Below, piece after piece: positions 47,442 through 56,940 of a stretch of 64,000 nucleotides of DNA. Location: the NCBI GenBank assembly GCA_903850425.1, contig CAINLR010000099.1, forward strand, positions 30,848 through 94,847, in the 5' to 3' direction. The first letter of the stretch is position 1; each line of letters starts with the position of its first letter. Under the pieces are notes generated by a model. The model ran no database searches, was not told where the DNA came from, and was given only the letters and a program-made list of their open reading frames with translations. Both the position numbers and the translations under genes were made by a program. The DNA is from an uncultured Verrucomicrobia subdivision 3 bacterium. GTDB lineage: Bacteria > Verrucomicrobiota > Verrucomicrobiia > Limisphaerales > UBA11358.

Positions 47442-48910
47442 AAAGCTCCAGAGTGAAAATTATTTTCGGCCTGCTGGCATTCGTCGCCTGCTCGTGTGCT
47501 TACGCGACGGACCAAAAACTTTATCGCATTCTGTCGGTGGGCGATTCCATCACCGAGGGCGGCAAGACATTTGATAATTACCGCTATCCGCTGTGGGAAA
47601 AATTATTTGGGGCGGGGTATCTGGTGGAATTCGTCGGCTCGCACAGCAGCGAGTCGCGCGTCGGGCCGTTGCGGCATGAGGGGCACGGTGGAAAGAATGC
47701 GGAATTTCTGGTCGGCGCGGTGGAAAATTATCTTCGCACAAACAGCGCGGACATTGTGCTGATTCATTCCGGTCACAACCACACGAACACCGAAGCGCCG
47801 GTGCCGAGAATTGTGGCGGCGACGGAAAAAATGATCCGCACGGCACGCGCCGCAAATCCTAAAATCATCGTGCTCGTGGCGCAGGTGATTCCCAGCGGGA
47901 AGTTGCCGAAATATGAATACAGCCCTGAGCTGAACGTGGAACTGAGTAAGCTCGTGGCGCGGATGAATTCGACGGAGTCGCCGGTTCTCGCCGTTAACAT
48001 GGCTGACGGTTTCGATTGGCGGACGGACACGATTGCCGACCACGTGCATCCCAACCAAAACGGCGCGGAGAAGATGGCGGCGAAGTGGTTCGCGGTGCTG
48101 ACCAATGTGATGGAGAAACCGCCGCAAACTTTCCATCCGAAAATTGTTGAATACAAAAATATCGATGACACGGCTTTGACGCTGCACATTTTTTCACCGG
48201 CGAATTCCAGTGCAAAGCCTCATTCGGCGATTGTTTTTTTCTTTGGCGGTGGCTGGAGCGTCGGCACGCCCATGCAGTTTTATCCCGAGTGCGCGCATTT
48301 CGCGGCGAAGGGCTTTGTCGCCATCAGCGCGGATTATCGCATCGCATCCGTAAATCACACGACACCATTTGCGAGCGTGACAGATGGCAAGTCGGCCATC
48401 CGCTGGGTGCGCCAGCACGCGGCGGAACTAGGCGTTGATCCGAATCGCATCGTGGCGGCGGGCGCGTCGGCTGGCGGGCAAGTTGCGGCTGCGACAGGAA
48501 TTGTCCCAGGACTGGATGAATCAAGTGAGGATATGTCGGTGAGTTCAAAACCAAACGCGCTGTTGCTCTGGTATGCGGTGGTGGATAATGGGCCGGACGG
48601 CTATGGCCCGCCCGAAATGAAAAAGCGCTTCCAGGAAATTTCTCCGCTGCACAACCTTACGAGCAATGCGCCGCCGACGTTGCTTTTGCTCGGCACGAAG
48701 GATCAATATGTCCCCGTGAAAACAGCCGAACTATTTAAATCTCGGATTGAACAAGGTGGCGGACATTGTGAGTTGATGCTGTTTCCAGGCGCAGGTCATC
48801 CGATTTACGAATGGCGCAAAGGCGCGTCTCTTTTGCGCGCCGAAGCTCTGGCGGCTGCGGATCAGTTTCTTCTCCGCATCGGGTTTGCCGGTGACAAAAT
48901 GGGCCGCTAA
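47438..48910 (+). CDS. Fused SGNH/GDSL hydrolase + alpha/beta-hydrolase (carbohydrate esterase-like)
   Basis: ILSVGDSITEGG...HVHPNQNGAEKMA (SGNH); FFFGGGWSVGTPMQFYPECAHFAAKGFVAISADYR...AAGASAGGQVAAATG (alpha/beta hydrolase); ATGA overlap with GH95 gene. Confidence 0.85.
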   Translation: MKSSRVKIIFGLLAFVACSCAYATDQKLYRILSVGDSITEGGKTFDNYRYPLWEKLFGAGYLVEFVGSHSSESRVGPLRHEGHGGKNAEFLVGAVENYLRTNSADIVLIHSGHNHTNTEAPVPRIVAATEKMIRTARAANPKIIVLVAQVIPSGKLPKYEYSPELNVELSKLVARMNSTESPVLAVNMADGFDWRTDTIADHVHPNQNGAEKMAAKWFAVLTNVMEKPPQTFHPKIVEYKNIDDTALTLHIFSPANSSAKPHSAIVFFFGGGWSVGTPMQFYPECAHFAAKGFVAISADYRIASVNHTTPFASVTDGKSAIRWVRQHAAELGVDPNRIVAAGASAGGQVAAATGIVPGLDESSEDMSVSSKPNALLLWYAVVDNGPDGYGPPEMKKRFQEISPLHNLTSNAPPTLLLLGTKDQYVPVKTAELFKSRIEQGGGHCELMLFPGAGHPIYEWRKGASLLRAEALAAADQFLLRIGFAGDKMGR

Positions 48911-48930
48911 AATTTCACCGACTTTTTGCT

Positions 48931-48960
48931 GGCGGAATTTCTACAAACTTTTCCGCAAAA
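48931..48960 (+). promoter_or_regulatory. Putative operator copy B
   Basis: GGCGGAATTTCTACAAACTTTTCCGCAAAA; arms GCGGAA/TTCCGC. Confidence 0.5.
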
Positions 48961-49237
48961 GCATCTATTCTGGTTTGCCGAGTTATGTCACCGTCAAACG
49001 ATGCACCCAGTCAATTCAGCCTGCCAAAGTCGTTGCGACTTTTCCTTGAACTCTTGGAAATTTAAAATCAGCAACGCCCGCTGCACCGCTCCGTGGCCGC
49101 ATCTGTCATCTACACCATTCGCTGTAATGTTGCGCCAGACTGGCGGTGGAATACTGACCCGAACCAGTCCCGTTACTTCATAAAAACGCATGGACTCTTT
49201 TTGCCGTAACACGATCCAACCAAAACCTAAAATAACA

Positions 49238-52200
49238 ATGAAAACAAAAATCAAGTTCACCTGCTCATGGCCGCGACTGCTGCTGGCGGCCGGAATCATC
49301 GGTCTGGCTGCTACCGCCGACGCATCCACCTACACTTGGCGTGGCACCACCAGTTCGGTCTGGGGAGTTCCTGCTAACTGGCTCGGCTCTGCCATCGCGC
49401 CCACCAACGGCCTGTATCCGCATCGCCTGGAGGTGAACCAAGCCGCGAACAACGGGCTGATCTATGACGCCACGTTCGGCACCACAATCTATGGCACAAA
49501 CGGCATCCGCGGTCTGGTCATTGGCAGCGGGGCGAATGGCAACGGCACGATGACGATCACCGGCGGAAGTTTCATTACCACGAACGTCAGCGCGGGCGAT
49601 GTCATCGGCAACAGCGGCAACACGGCGATCCTCAACATCAATGGCGGAACTTTTAGCAGCGGGTGTCCCGGGGTTAGTTTTGGTCTGGGCGTGTCGGGCA
49701 GCTCAACCTTGAACGTCAACAGCGGCGTGGCGCAGATGGGCACGGCGACTTTCAACGTGCTTTCCGGGACGATCAATTTCAACGGCGGCACGACGATTGT
49801 CACGAACATCGCCTACAGCGGCGGCAACGCGACAAATAATTTCAACGGCGGCACGCTGCAGGCGCGGGCGAACAACACGGCTTTTATTGCGGCTGCTGTC
49901 AAGGCGAACGTTCGTAATGGCGGTGCGATTCTGGACTCGGCGGGATTCAACGTCACCGTTTTGCCGGCGTTGCTCCACAGCCCCATCGCGGGCGACGCGG
50001 CGGTGGACGGCGGGTTGACCAAGAATGGCAACGGCACGCTTACGTTGAACGCTTTGCCGACCTACACCGGGCCGACGCGCGTGAATGTGGGGCGGTTGAC
50101 CACGCCGCTGCCGACATCGAGCAGTTCGCTGGTGTTAACGGCGGGAGCGCGCTTCACGCCCGCACTGACCAATGCTCCGTGGCTCGCGGATTCGGCGGCG
50201 CTGACCAATGCAACGGTGGATTTCAACTACGGTTCCTTCGCCGCCAATCCGAACAACAACGCCTCTATGTATCTCACCAACCTTGCCATCAGTGGCTCGG
50301 TGACGTGCAACATCGCCGGCTCGGGTTTTCCGGTGACGAACATCACGTTGCTCTCCTACAGCAGCAAGACCGGCGGCGGTTCGTTCGTGCTGGGCTCGTT
50401 GCCGAATGGCGCAGTCGCCACACTCAATGACGACGGCGCGAACGTGACATTGAACATCACCACGGCCTCGATTCAAAATCTCATCTGGTCCACCGGCGAC
50501 GGCATCTGGAAGACGAATGGCGCCCTGAACTGGAACGGCAACTCGGCGCAATACCTCGAATACCCCTCGGGCGTGAACGACGTCGTGACATTTGACGACA
50601 CGGCTAGTGGCACAGTGACGATCACCGGACAGGTGAACCCGTCGTCCACCACGGTGAATGTGACGGGCAGCTTTTACACCTTCAGCGGACCGGGCAGCAT
50701 CGGCGGCACGAACGGCATCGCCAAGCTCGGCACAAGCACGCTGGAGATTGACAACGCAAATAACTTCACCGGCCCCGTGACCATCAGTGGCGGCAGCGGC
50801 ACGTCTGGTGGCACACTGTTCGTGAACAATGCGAGCGCGCTCGGCGTGACGAACGGCCCGGTCACGGTCAGTGGCCCGGCGAACACGCTTGAAATCGGAA
50901 CGCCCAGCGGCAACGGCATCACGGTCAGCAACAAGTCCGTCACCATCAATGGCACCGGCGTGGGCGGCGCGCGCGGTGCGTTGCGTGGCGCGTCGGTGGC
51001 GGCGGGGCAGACGAACATCTGGGCTGGGCCGGTCATCATCGGCACGGACACGTCCCGCATCGGCACGGAAGACAACGGCAATCTGACCGTTTCAGGAGCC
51101 ATCACGGATAATGGATTGAACCTCGGCGTGCTTCTCCGCCCCGGCACCAGCAGCACGCTGACGATGGCCGGCACGGGAAGCTCCTACGCCTACACTCGCA
51201 CCTACGGCGACTCCGCCACGAGTTTCATCCAGCTTGGCGCGAACAACGCGTTCGCCACAAACGCCCTCCAGCTTGGCAACGGGAACGTTGACCTCAACGG
51301 TTTCAATCAGACCGTGGCAAGCATCGTTGATTTCAGCCTGAGCGGCACTAGCACCGTGCTGAACAACGGCGCGGCTCCGTCCACGCTCACCATCAATACT
51401 GGCACTAACACCGCCAACTCATTCTCCACCGTCACGGCCTTCACGGATGGCACGTCGGTGCTCAACCTCGTCAAGACTGGCAAGGGCACGGAGACGTTGT
51501 CCGGCGCAAATGTCACTTACTCTGGCACGACCACTATTTTGGACGGCCAGTTGAAATTCTCGTCGGTCAACCCGATGAACACCGCCATCACCGTTGGCAG
51601 CGGAGGATCGCTCGGCGGCGAAGGGACGACGACGAACTCGTTGACGTTCCAAGCGAACTCCATCCTCGTGGTGGATCCTGCCTCGGCCGGCAGCTTCACG
51701 GCGAACACGATTGACGCGAGCATTGCGCCCGTGAAAATTTCCTTCACGTCCGCTGCGCCGACGAATCAGGACACGCTGATTCTCACCGCCGTCAACGGCT
51801 TCATCGGTTCCGCCGCCAACTTTGTTTCCATCGGCTCACGCGGCGGGATTTTTTACCTGACGAATGGCAACACGCAATTGATGTTCACTCCCAGCACGGT
51901 CACGGCTTCGCTCGTCTGGAAAGGAAATAATCCGAGCAACCCGTCCTTCTGGGACACCATCACCACGACGAACTGGAGCAACGGCGGCACGCCGGATTTG
52001 TTTTACGCGGGTGACAACGTCCTGTTCGACAGCACGGCCAGCACCTACAGCATTGGCATTCAAGGCACCGTGCAGCCGTCCAGCGTGACGGTGAACAGCA
52101 CGAACGATTACAACTTCTTCGGCACAATCGGCGGCGCGGCCACGCTCACCAAGGGCGGCACCGGCACGCTGATTTTGAACAACAACAACAGCTACACCGG

Positions 52201-53350
52201 TCTCACGATCATCTCCAACGGCGTGGTCAATATCCAAACCAGCGGCGCCCTCGGCTCGACCGCGTCCGGCACGATCATCACCAACAACGGCACGCTCGAT
52301 TTCAACACCGCTGCGACCTTTGCCAACACGCTCAACATCGGCGCGGAAGTGCTCACAGTTTCCGGCACCGGCTTCGGCGGCAACGGCGCGGTCGTCAACA
52401 GCAGCCTCACCGCGAACCAGCTCAACGCCGTGCAGCAGATGGTGCTTGCGGGCGACGCCAGCATCGGCGGCAGTTTCCGCTGGGACATCCGCGGCGGAAC
52501 CAGCGCGCTGGACATGGGTGGCTTTAACCTGACCAAGGTCGGTGCCAACTTCATCCCGCTCGTCAGCACAGTCGTCAACAACCCCGGCAATATCGTCATC
52601 AGCAACGGTATGTTCGGCGTGCAGCTCTCAGCCAACTTAAATGGCAGTTCCGCCAACACGATGACAGTTCACACTGGCGGCACGCTGGAATTTTACCAGT
52701 CCAGCGTCGCGCCCACTTGGACGCTGTTGATGCAACACGGCTCGACCATCTGGGGCGAAAGCGGTTTCAGCGGCCAGAATGATTGGGCCGGACCGATCAC
52801 GCTCAATGGCGCGGTGACGCTGCAGGCGGACGGCCAGTTGAACATCACCGGTGAATTCAGCGGCCCCGGCTCGATCACCAAGATCGGCAACAACATCGCG
52901 ACGCTCTCCGCCTCGAACTCCTACGCGGGTAACACCACCGTCAGCGCGGGCACGTTGTCGCTCGACTGGCCTTCGCTCGCCAGCGGTTCCACCGTCACCA
53001 TCGCGAGCAACGCGGTGCTGAACTTGGATTACACGGACACCAACATCGTGGCCGCGCTCGTCTTGAACGGCACGAACCAGCCCGCCGGCGTGTATGACGC
53101 CACGACCGGCGCACCGTTCATAACCGGCACGGGCGCGTTGCAGGTTGGGTCGGCTGCTCCGCCCACGATGAGCTTTACCAGCGGCGGCGGCAGTCTGGTG
53201 ATCACCTTCACCGGCGGCACGTTGCAGGCGCAGACGAACGACCTATCCACCGGCCTCAGCACGAACTGGGTGGATTATCCCGGCACCAGCCCCGTGACCG
53301 TCCCGATCAATCCGGCGAACGGCAACGTGTTCTTCCGTGTGAAGCAGTGA
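49238..53350 (+). CDS. Secreted autotransporter-associated beta-strand-repeat protein without an obvious C-terminal barrel
   Basis: Repeats LTKGGTGTLILNNNNSYTGLTIISNGVVNI, ITKIGNNIATLSASNSYAGNTTVSAGTLSL, LVKTGKGTETLSGANVTYSGTTTILDGQL; ends LQAQTNDLSTGLSTNWVDYPGTSPVTVPINPANGNVFFRVKQ. Confidence 0.88.
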   Translation: MKTKIKFTCSWPRLLLAAGIIGLAATADASTYTWRGTTSSVWGVPANWLGSAIAPTNGLYPHRLEVNQAANNGLIYDATFGTTIYGTNGIRGLVIGSGANGNGTMTITGGSFITTNVSAGDVIGNSGNTAILNINGGTFSSGCPGVSFGLGVSGSSTLNVNSGVAQMGTATFNVLSGTINFNGGTTIVTNIAYSGGNATNNFNGGTLQARANNTAFIAAAVKANVRNGGAILDSAGFNVTVLPALLHSPIAGDAAVDGGLTKNGNGTLTLNALPTYTGPTRVNVGRLTTPLPTSSSSLVLTAGARFTPALTNAPWLADSAALTNATVDFNYGSFAANPNNNASMYLTNLAISGSVTCNIAGSGFPVTNITLLSYSSKTGGGSFVLGSLPNGAVATLNDDGANVTLNITTASIQNLIWSTGDGIWKTNGALNWNGNSAQYLEYPSGVNDVVTFDDTASGTVTITGQVNPSSTTVNVTGSFYTFSGPGSIGGTNGIAKLGTSTLEIDNANNFTGPVTISGGSGTSGGTLFVNNASALGVTNGPVTVSGPANTLEIGTPSGNGITVSNKSVTINGTGVGGARGALRGASVAAGQTNIWAGPVIIGTDTSRIGTEDNGNLTVSGAITDNGLNLGVLLRPGTSSTLTMAGTGSSYAYTRTYGDSATSFIQLGANNAFATNALQLGNGNVDLNGFNQTVASIVDFSLSGTSTVLNNGAAPSTLTINTGTNTANSFSTVTAFTDGTSVLNLVKTGKGTETLSGANVTYSGTTTILDGQLKFSSVNPMNTAITVGSGGSLGGEGTTTNSLTFQANSILVVDPASAGSFTANTIDASIAPVKISFTSAAPTNQDTLILTAVNGFIGSAANFVSIGSRGGIFYLTNGNTQLMFTPSTVTASLVWKGNNPSNPSFWDTITTTNWSNGGTPDLFYAGDNVLFDSTASTYSIGIQGTVQPSSVTVNSTNDYNFFGTIGGAATLTKGGTGTLILNNNNSYTGLTIISNGVVNIQTSGALGSTASGTIITNNGTLDFNTAATFANTLNIGAEVLTVSGTGFGGNGAVVNSSLTANQLNAVQQMVLAGDASIGGSFRWDIRGGTSALDMGGFNLTKVGANFIPLVSTVVNNPGNIVISNGMFGVQLSANLNGSSANTMTVHTGGTLEFYQSSVAPTWTLLMQHGSTIWGESGFSGQNDWAGPITLNGAVTLQADGQLNITGEFSGPGSITKIGNNIATLSASNSYAGNTTVSAGTLSLDWPSLASGSTVTIASNAVLNLDYTDTNIVAALVLNGTNQPAGVYDATTGAPFITGTGALQVGSAAPPTMSFTSGGGSLVITFTGGTLQAQTNDLSTGLSTNWVDYPGTSPVTVPINPANGNVFFRVKQ

Positions 53351-53366
53351 AGCGCGCAGAAATTAT

Positions 53367-53397
53367 GGCGGAGGCGCTTCGGCGTCTCCGCCTTTTT
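53367..53397 (+). terminator. Rho-independent terminator
   Basis: GGCGGAGgcgcttcggcgtCTCCGCCTTTTTC. Confidence 0.75.
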
Positions 53398-53414
53398 CAT
53401 CTAGCCTGAGCTGT

Positions 53415-53442
53415 GCGCAAAAACTAAAATTAAATCCGCGAA
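53415..53442 (+). promoter_or_regulatory. Putative operator copy C
   Basis: GCGCAAAAACTAAAATTAAATCCGCGAA. Confidence 0.5.
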
Positions 53443-53512
53443 TGCACATTTTGCCATCACCTGAGTTGGACGACAATTATCTTTATTAACCCGTAGCCGA
53501 ACAGTCACTGAC

Positions 53513-54883
53513 ATGATTCTTTGCTGGAAAAAATTCGCCGGGAAATTTTTGTCGCCCGTCATTGCGGCTGCGATGGTTTTCACTGGTAGCGGCGTTTTGG
53601 TGTTGGCGCAGGACCTTGATCCGACCAGCGACCCGAATGTCCAGCCGTATGCCGGCACGCCGTTGAGCGGCTATCGTCTGGTGTGGTCCGATGAGTTCAA
53701 TTCAAACGCGGTGGACACGAACAAATGGAACTTCCGCACGGGCGTTCGCTTCTGGAGCGTGCAACAATCCCAGAATAACGCTGTTTCCAACGGTCTGTAT
53801 TATATATTGCTCAAAAAGGAAACGGTCGGCACCAACCAATACACTGCCGGTGGCATCATCACCAAAAAACTTTTTCGCTACGGCTATTACGAAACTCGGA
53901 TGAAGGTTCCGCCGGGGCGCGGCTGGCATACATCGTTCTGGATGATGAAACAAACCATCGCCACGAACGACACGGCGCAAGTGGAACTTGATGCGTTGGA
54001 AAATGACTCCATCAGGCCGACGAGCTACGGCATCAACAATCATCGCTGGCTGCCCTCGCCGACCTACAGTTGGGGAAGCAAGACCGTAATCACGCCGTCG
54101 CTGAACGCTGATTTCCATGTCATCGGCTGCGAATACACAACCACCGCCGTGAAATATTTTTTCGACGGCGTGCTTGAGCAGACGGTGGCCACATCTAATT
54201 TTGCCCCAGCCGACGTGAACATCTGGCTGACCTCCATTGCCGGGCCGCTGGGCGGCACCACCAATGTGGATGACTCTGAGCTTCCATCCACGGCCCAATA
54301 TGATTACGCGCGCTTTTTTGTCCTCGGGCCGACAGGCCGTGTCAGCATCGTCTCGCCCGCCGGCGGGGTGACGCTGGCGGACTCAAATCAAATCTTGCGC
54401 GTGACGGCAAATGTTTCGACCAGCGACACGAATTATCCGCCGGCGGTAACCTGGTTGGAAATTTCGGGGCCGGGAGACGTGACTTTTGCCAATGTCACCA
54501 ACACCGACACCACCGCGAAATTTTCCGCGCCCGGCAGCTATGTTTTGCAATGCCAGTGCGTCGTCTTAAACAACACGAACGTCGCGCCCGTGACCGTGGC
54601 CGTGAATGTGCCGCTCACGCTGGCGTTGCGCGAAGGCGTGAACGGATATGGCGAAGTCTGCACGTTTTTCTGGGGCGACAGCGTGAATTGGAATTCCGGC
54701 GCCCGCGATGAAATCATTGTCGGCCGCTGGAACAACCAGCCGCTGCGCGCGGTTTTTTCATTCGACCTTTCGCCGCTGGGAGCCAATTCAATCATCCAGT
54801 CGGCCACGCTGGATTTATGGTCGGATGCGGTGGGCGCGCCAAATTTTCCAAGGTGTTTTTATCGCGTGCTGCTCGGACCATGA
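53513..54883 (+). CDS. Secreted GH16 enzyme with partial C-terminal DNRLRE-like domain (possibly truncated)
   Basis: YRLVWSDEFNSNAVDTNKWNFRTG; YGYYETRMKVPPGRGWHTSFWMM; VELDALEND; C-term AVFSFDLSPLGANSIIQSATLDLWSD. Confidence 0.85.
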   Translation: MILCWKKFAGKFLSPVIAAAMVFTGSGVLVLAQDLDPTSDPNVQPYAGTPLSGYRLVWSDEFNSNAVDTNKWNFRTGVRFWSVQQSQNNAVSNGLYYILLKKETVGTNQYTAGGIITKKLFRYGYYETRMKVPPGRGWHTSFWMMKQTIATNDTAQVELDALENDSIRPTSYGINNHRWLPSPTYSWGSKTVITPSLNADFHVIGCEYTTTAVKYFFDGVLEQTVATSNFAPADVNIWLTSIAGPLGGTTNVDDSELPSTAQYDYARFFVLGPTGRVSIVSPAGGVTLADSNQILRVTANVSTSDTNYPPAVTWLEISGPGDVTFANVTNTDTTAKFSAPGSYVLQCQCVVLNNTNVAPVTVAVNVPLTLALREGVNGYGEVCTFFWGDSVNWNSGARDEIIVGRWNNQPLRAVFSFDLSPLGANSIIQSATLDLWSDAVGAPNFPRCFYRVLLGP

Positions 54884-55310
54884 GCGTTTTTTCAAAATTT
54901 ATTTTGATCGTCGGCTAGCTGGCGATGGCGTTCATGCCTCACGCTCCAGTCCGGCAGAGAGACAGGTAGGGGTGAACAAAACTTTGGGCACAAAGGATGT
55001 CATCGTGCGCCAGCGCAAGAGGTTCGCCCGGCGCAAATCTGGGTTGGAAAGTTTTTCGGGCGAGCGGCGAACTACTGGAGAGTTCGATTACGCCCACCAA
55101 TCTGACGATGCAGTTCACGAATGGCCTGCTGCGCTTTTCCTGGCCGACGAATTACCACGGCTGGACGTTGCAGGCGCAAACAAATTCTGTTGCGACTGGC
55201 CTCGGCACGAACTGGGCGGCGATATCGCGTCCAGTGCGTCCACAAATGTCATTACCTTGCCCGTTTCTTCGACGAGTGGCGCAGTGTTTTACCGGCTGGT
55301 CTTTCCCTGA
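54884..55310 (+). pseudogene. Frameshifted tail remnant downstream of GH16 (recurrent C-terminal module)
   Basis: LTMQFTNGLLRFSWPTNYHGWTLQAQTNSVATGLGTNWAAI (frame 1) then shifted SSASTNVITLPVSSTSGAVFYRLVFP*. Confidence 0.65.
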
Positions 55311-55322
55311 TGCGAGTTGTTT

Positions 55323-56507
55323 TCACCCGTGATGGCTTTCGCGGCGGAACTGGAGCGGCGTCTGGTTGTAATGTTTGCGGAAGATGGCGGAGAGATAGGC
55401 CTGTGAGCCGAAGCCGGATTTTTCCGCGATGTCGGGCATCGGCAAATTTGTGTCCGCGATCAACTGGCGCGCGCGATCCAGTTGAAAGCGGCGCAATTCC
55501 TCGGCGGGCGAACGTTGCAATATTTCCAAAAATTTCCGCTCCAACGCCCGGCGGGAAACACCAGCATGAGTCGCGACATCGTCCACACGCACTGGCAGCG
55601 TGGCTGACTGGCGGATGTAGCTCAAGGCTTTCACCAGCGCCGGATCGCGCACGGCGAGCGTGTCGGTGGACTGCCGTGACACGATGCTTAAGGGCGCGAT
55701 GAACTGCGGCGACTTCGGTTGATTTTTTCCGCGCATCAGTCCTTCGAGCAGCTTCGCGGCCTGGAACCCGATGGTGTCGGCGGCAGCGCGCACACCGGAA
55801 ATCGGAATCTGTGTGGCCTCGCACAACACTTCGTCGTAGGACTGGCTCAACACAGCGACTTCTTCCGGCACTTGCAGTCCGGCCTGCTGGCAGGCAAAAA
55901 TGATTTCCCGCGCGCCGCTGGCGTTCCAACAGACAATGGCCACGGGTTTGGGCAAACCTTTCAGCCACTCGCCCAGCTTTTTGAGATCGAGCCGCCACTC
56001 CGGTTCGGCACCGGTCTGCGGTTTGGCAGTGAAGACGGAGATGTCGCCGCCGCCCGCCTGCACGCCGCGCACAAACGCCTCCTGATGTGTCGTGACATAA
56101 CCCAGCCCTTCAAGGCTGAAGTAGGCGTAGTGCCGAAAACCGCGTTCCCAGAAATGATCCACGGCCAGTTGTGCCGAGGCCATGAGATTGGTGCTGACGC
56201 GTGGAAATTTCGCGCCGCGCAATTCAATGCCGGAGACGTTGACGACGGGAATTTTTTGGGCGGCCAGTTCCCAGGCCATCTTCGGCGTCGCGATGCGGGC
56301 GATGACGCCGTTGCCATTCCAGCCGGAAGGGAGTTGCAAATGCTCCTCGATGCCGCGCGCCTCCACAAAAATCTGCCAGCGGCCGTGCGTATGCGTGTAG
56401 CTGATGACCCCGGAAAGAATGTTTCGTCCCCACGTTGTGGACGTGTCCACGAGGATGGCCACGCGCGGGATAGCAGGCGGACGACGGCGCGAATTTGATT
56501 TGTTCAT
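55323..56507 (-). CDS. XylR/AraC-family transcriptional regulator (LacI-like sensor + AraC HTH)
   Basis: AILVDTSTTWGRNILSGVISYTHTHGRWQI; HTH RRFQLDRARQLIADTNLPMPDIAEKSGFGSQAYLSAIFRKHYNQTPLQFRRE. Confidence 0.92.
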   Translation of the reverse strand: MNKSNSRRRPPAIPRVAILVDTSTTWGRNILSGVISYTHTHGRWQIFVEARGIEEHLQLPSGWNGNGVIARIATPKMAWELAAQKIPVVNVSGIELRGAKFPRVSTNLMASAQLAVDHFWERGFRHYAYFSLEGLGYVTTHQEAFVRGVQAGGGDISVFTAKPQTGAEPEWRLDLKKLGEWLKGLPKPVAIVCWNASGAREIIFACQQAGLQVPEEVAVLSQSYDEVLCEATQIPISGVRAAADTIGFQAAKLLEGLMRGKNQPKSPQFIAPLSIVSRQSTDTLAVRDPALVKALSYIRQSATLPVRVDDVATHAGVSRRALERKFLEILQRSPAEELRRFQLDRARQLIADTNLPMPDIAEKSGFGSQAYLSAIFRKHYNQTPLQFRRESHHG

Positions 56508-56550
56508 GGTGCGGTTGGGTTCGACAGAAACTATGTCGGAGAATTTCCCG

Positions 56551-56580
56551 TGACGCAATTTCTAAAAACTATTCCGCGAT
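56551..56580 (+). promoter_or_regulatory. Putative operator copy D (divergent intergenic region of the XylR-type regulator)
   Basis: TGACGCAATTTCTAAAAACTATTCCGCGAT. Confidence 0.5.
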
Positions 56581-56643
56581 TATCTATATCCGCTGTTCGG
56601 CGACAAAGTTAACGTGGAAATCATTCAACCAACACATCTGTTT

Positions 56644-56877
56644 ATGAAAAATTTTGCCGTGTTTCTGATGGCGGGCTTCCTGATTTGCGGGGCCGGCTGC
56701 AAACAGAAAACCCCCGTAGCTGCCACCCCGGCGGCGACTAACCAAATGGAGCAAACCGCCGCCGTGGTGCCAGCGGCCAAAGCGGCTTCCCAGCCATCCG
56801 CCGCGCAACCGGCCAAGGTTGCGCCAGTGATGATAAAAGTTGCCGGCTCCACCAACCGGGTTCCGATGGTTCCCTGA
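56644..56877 (+). CDS. Small lipoprotein-like hypothetical protein, Ala/Pro-rich
   Basis: MKNFAVFLMAGFLICGAGCKQKTPVAATPAATNQ; weak lipobox. Confidence 0.6.
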   Translation: MKNFAVFLMAGFLICGAGCKQKTPVAATPAATNQMEQTAAVVPAAKAASQPSAAQPAKVAPVMIKVAGSTNRVPMVP

Positions 56878-56940
56878 AGAAAAAAACAAAACGGCGCGAA
56901 CGGCTGTCTGGACGAGCCATTTTTGAACGCCTGCAAGAAA

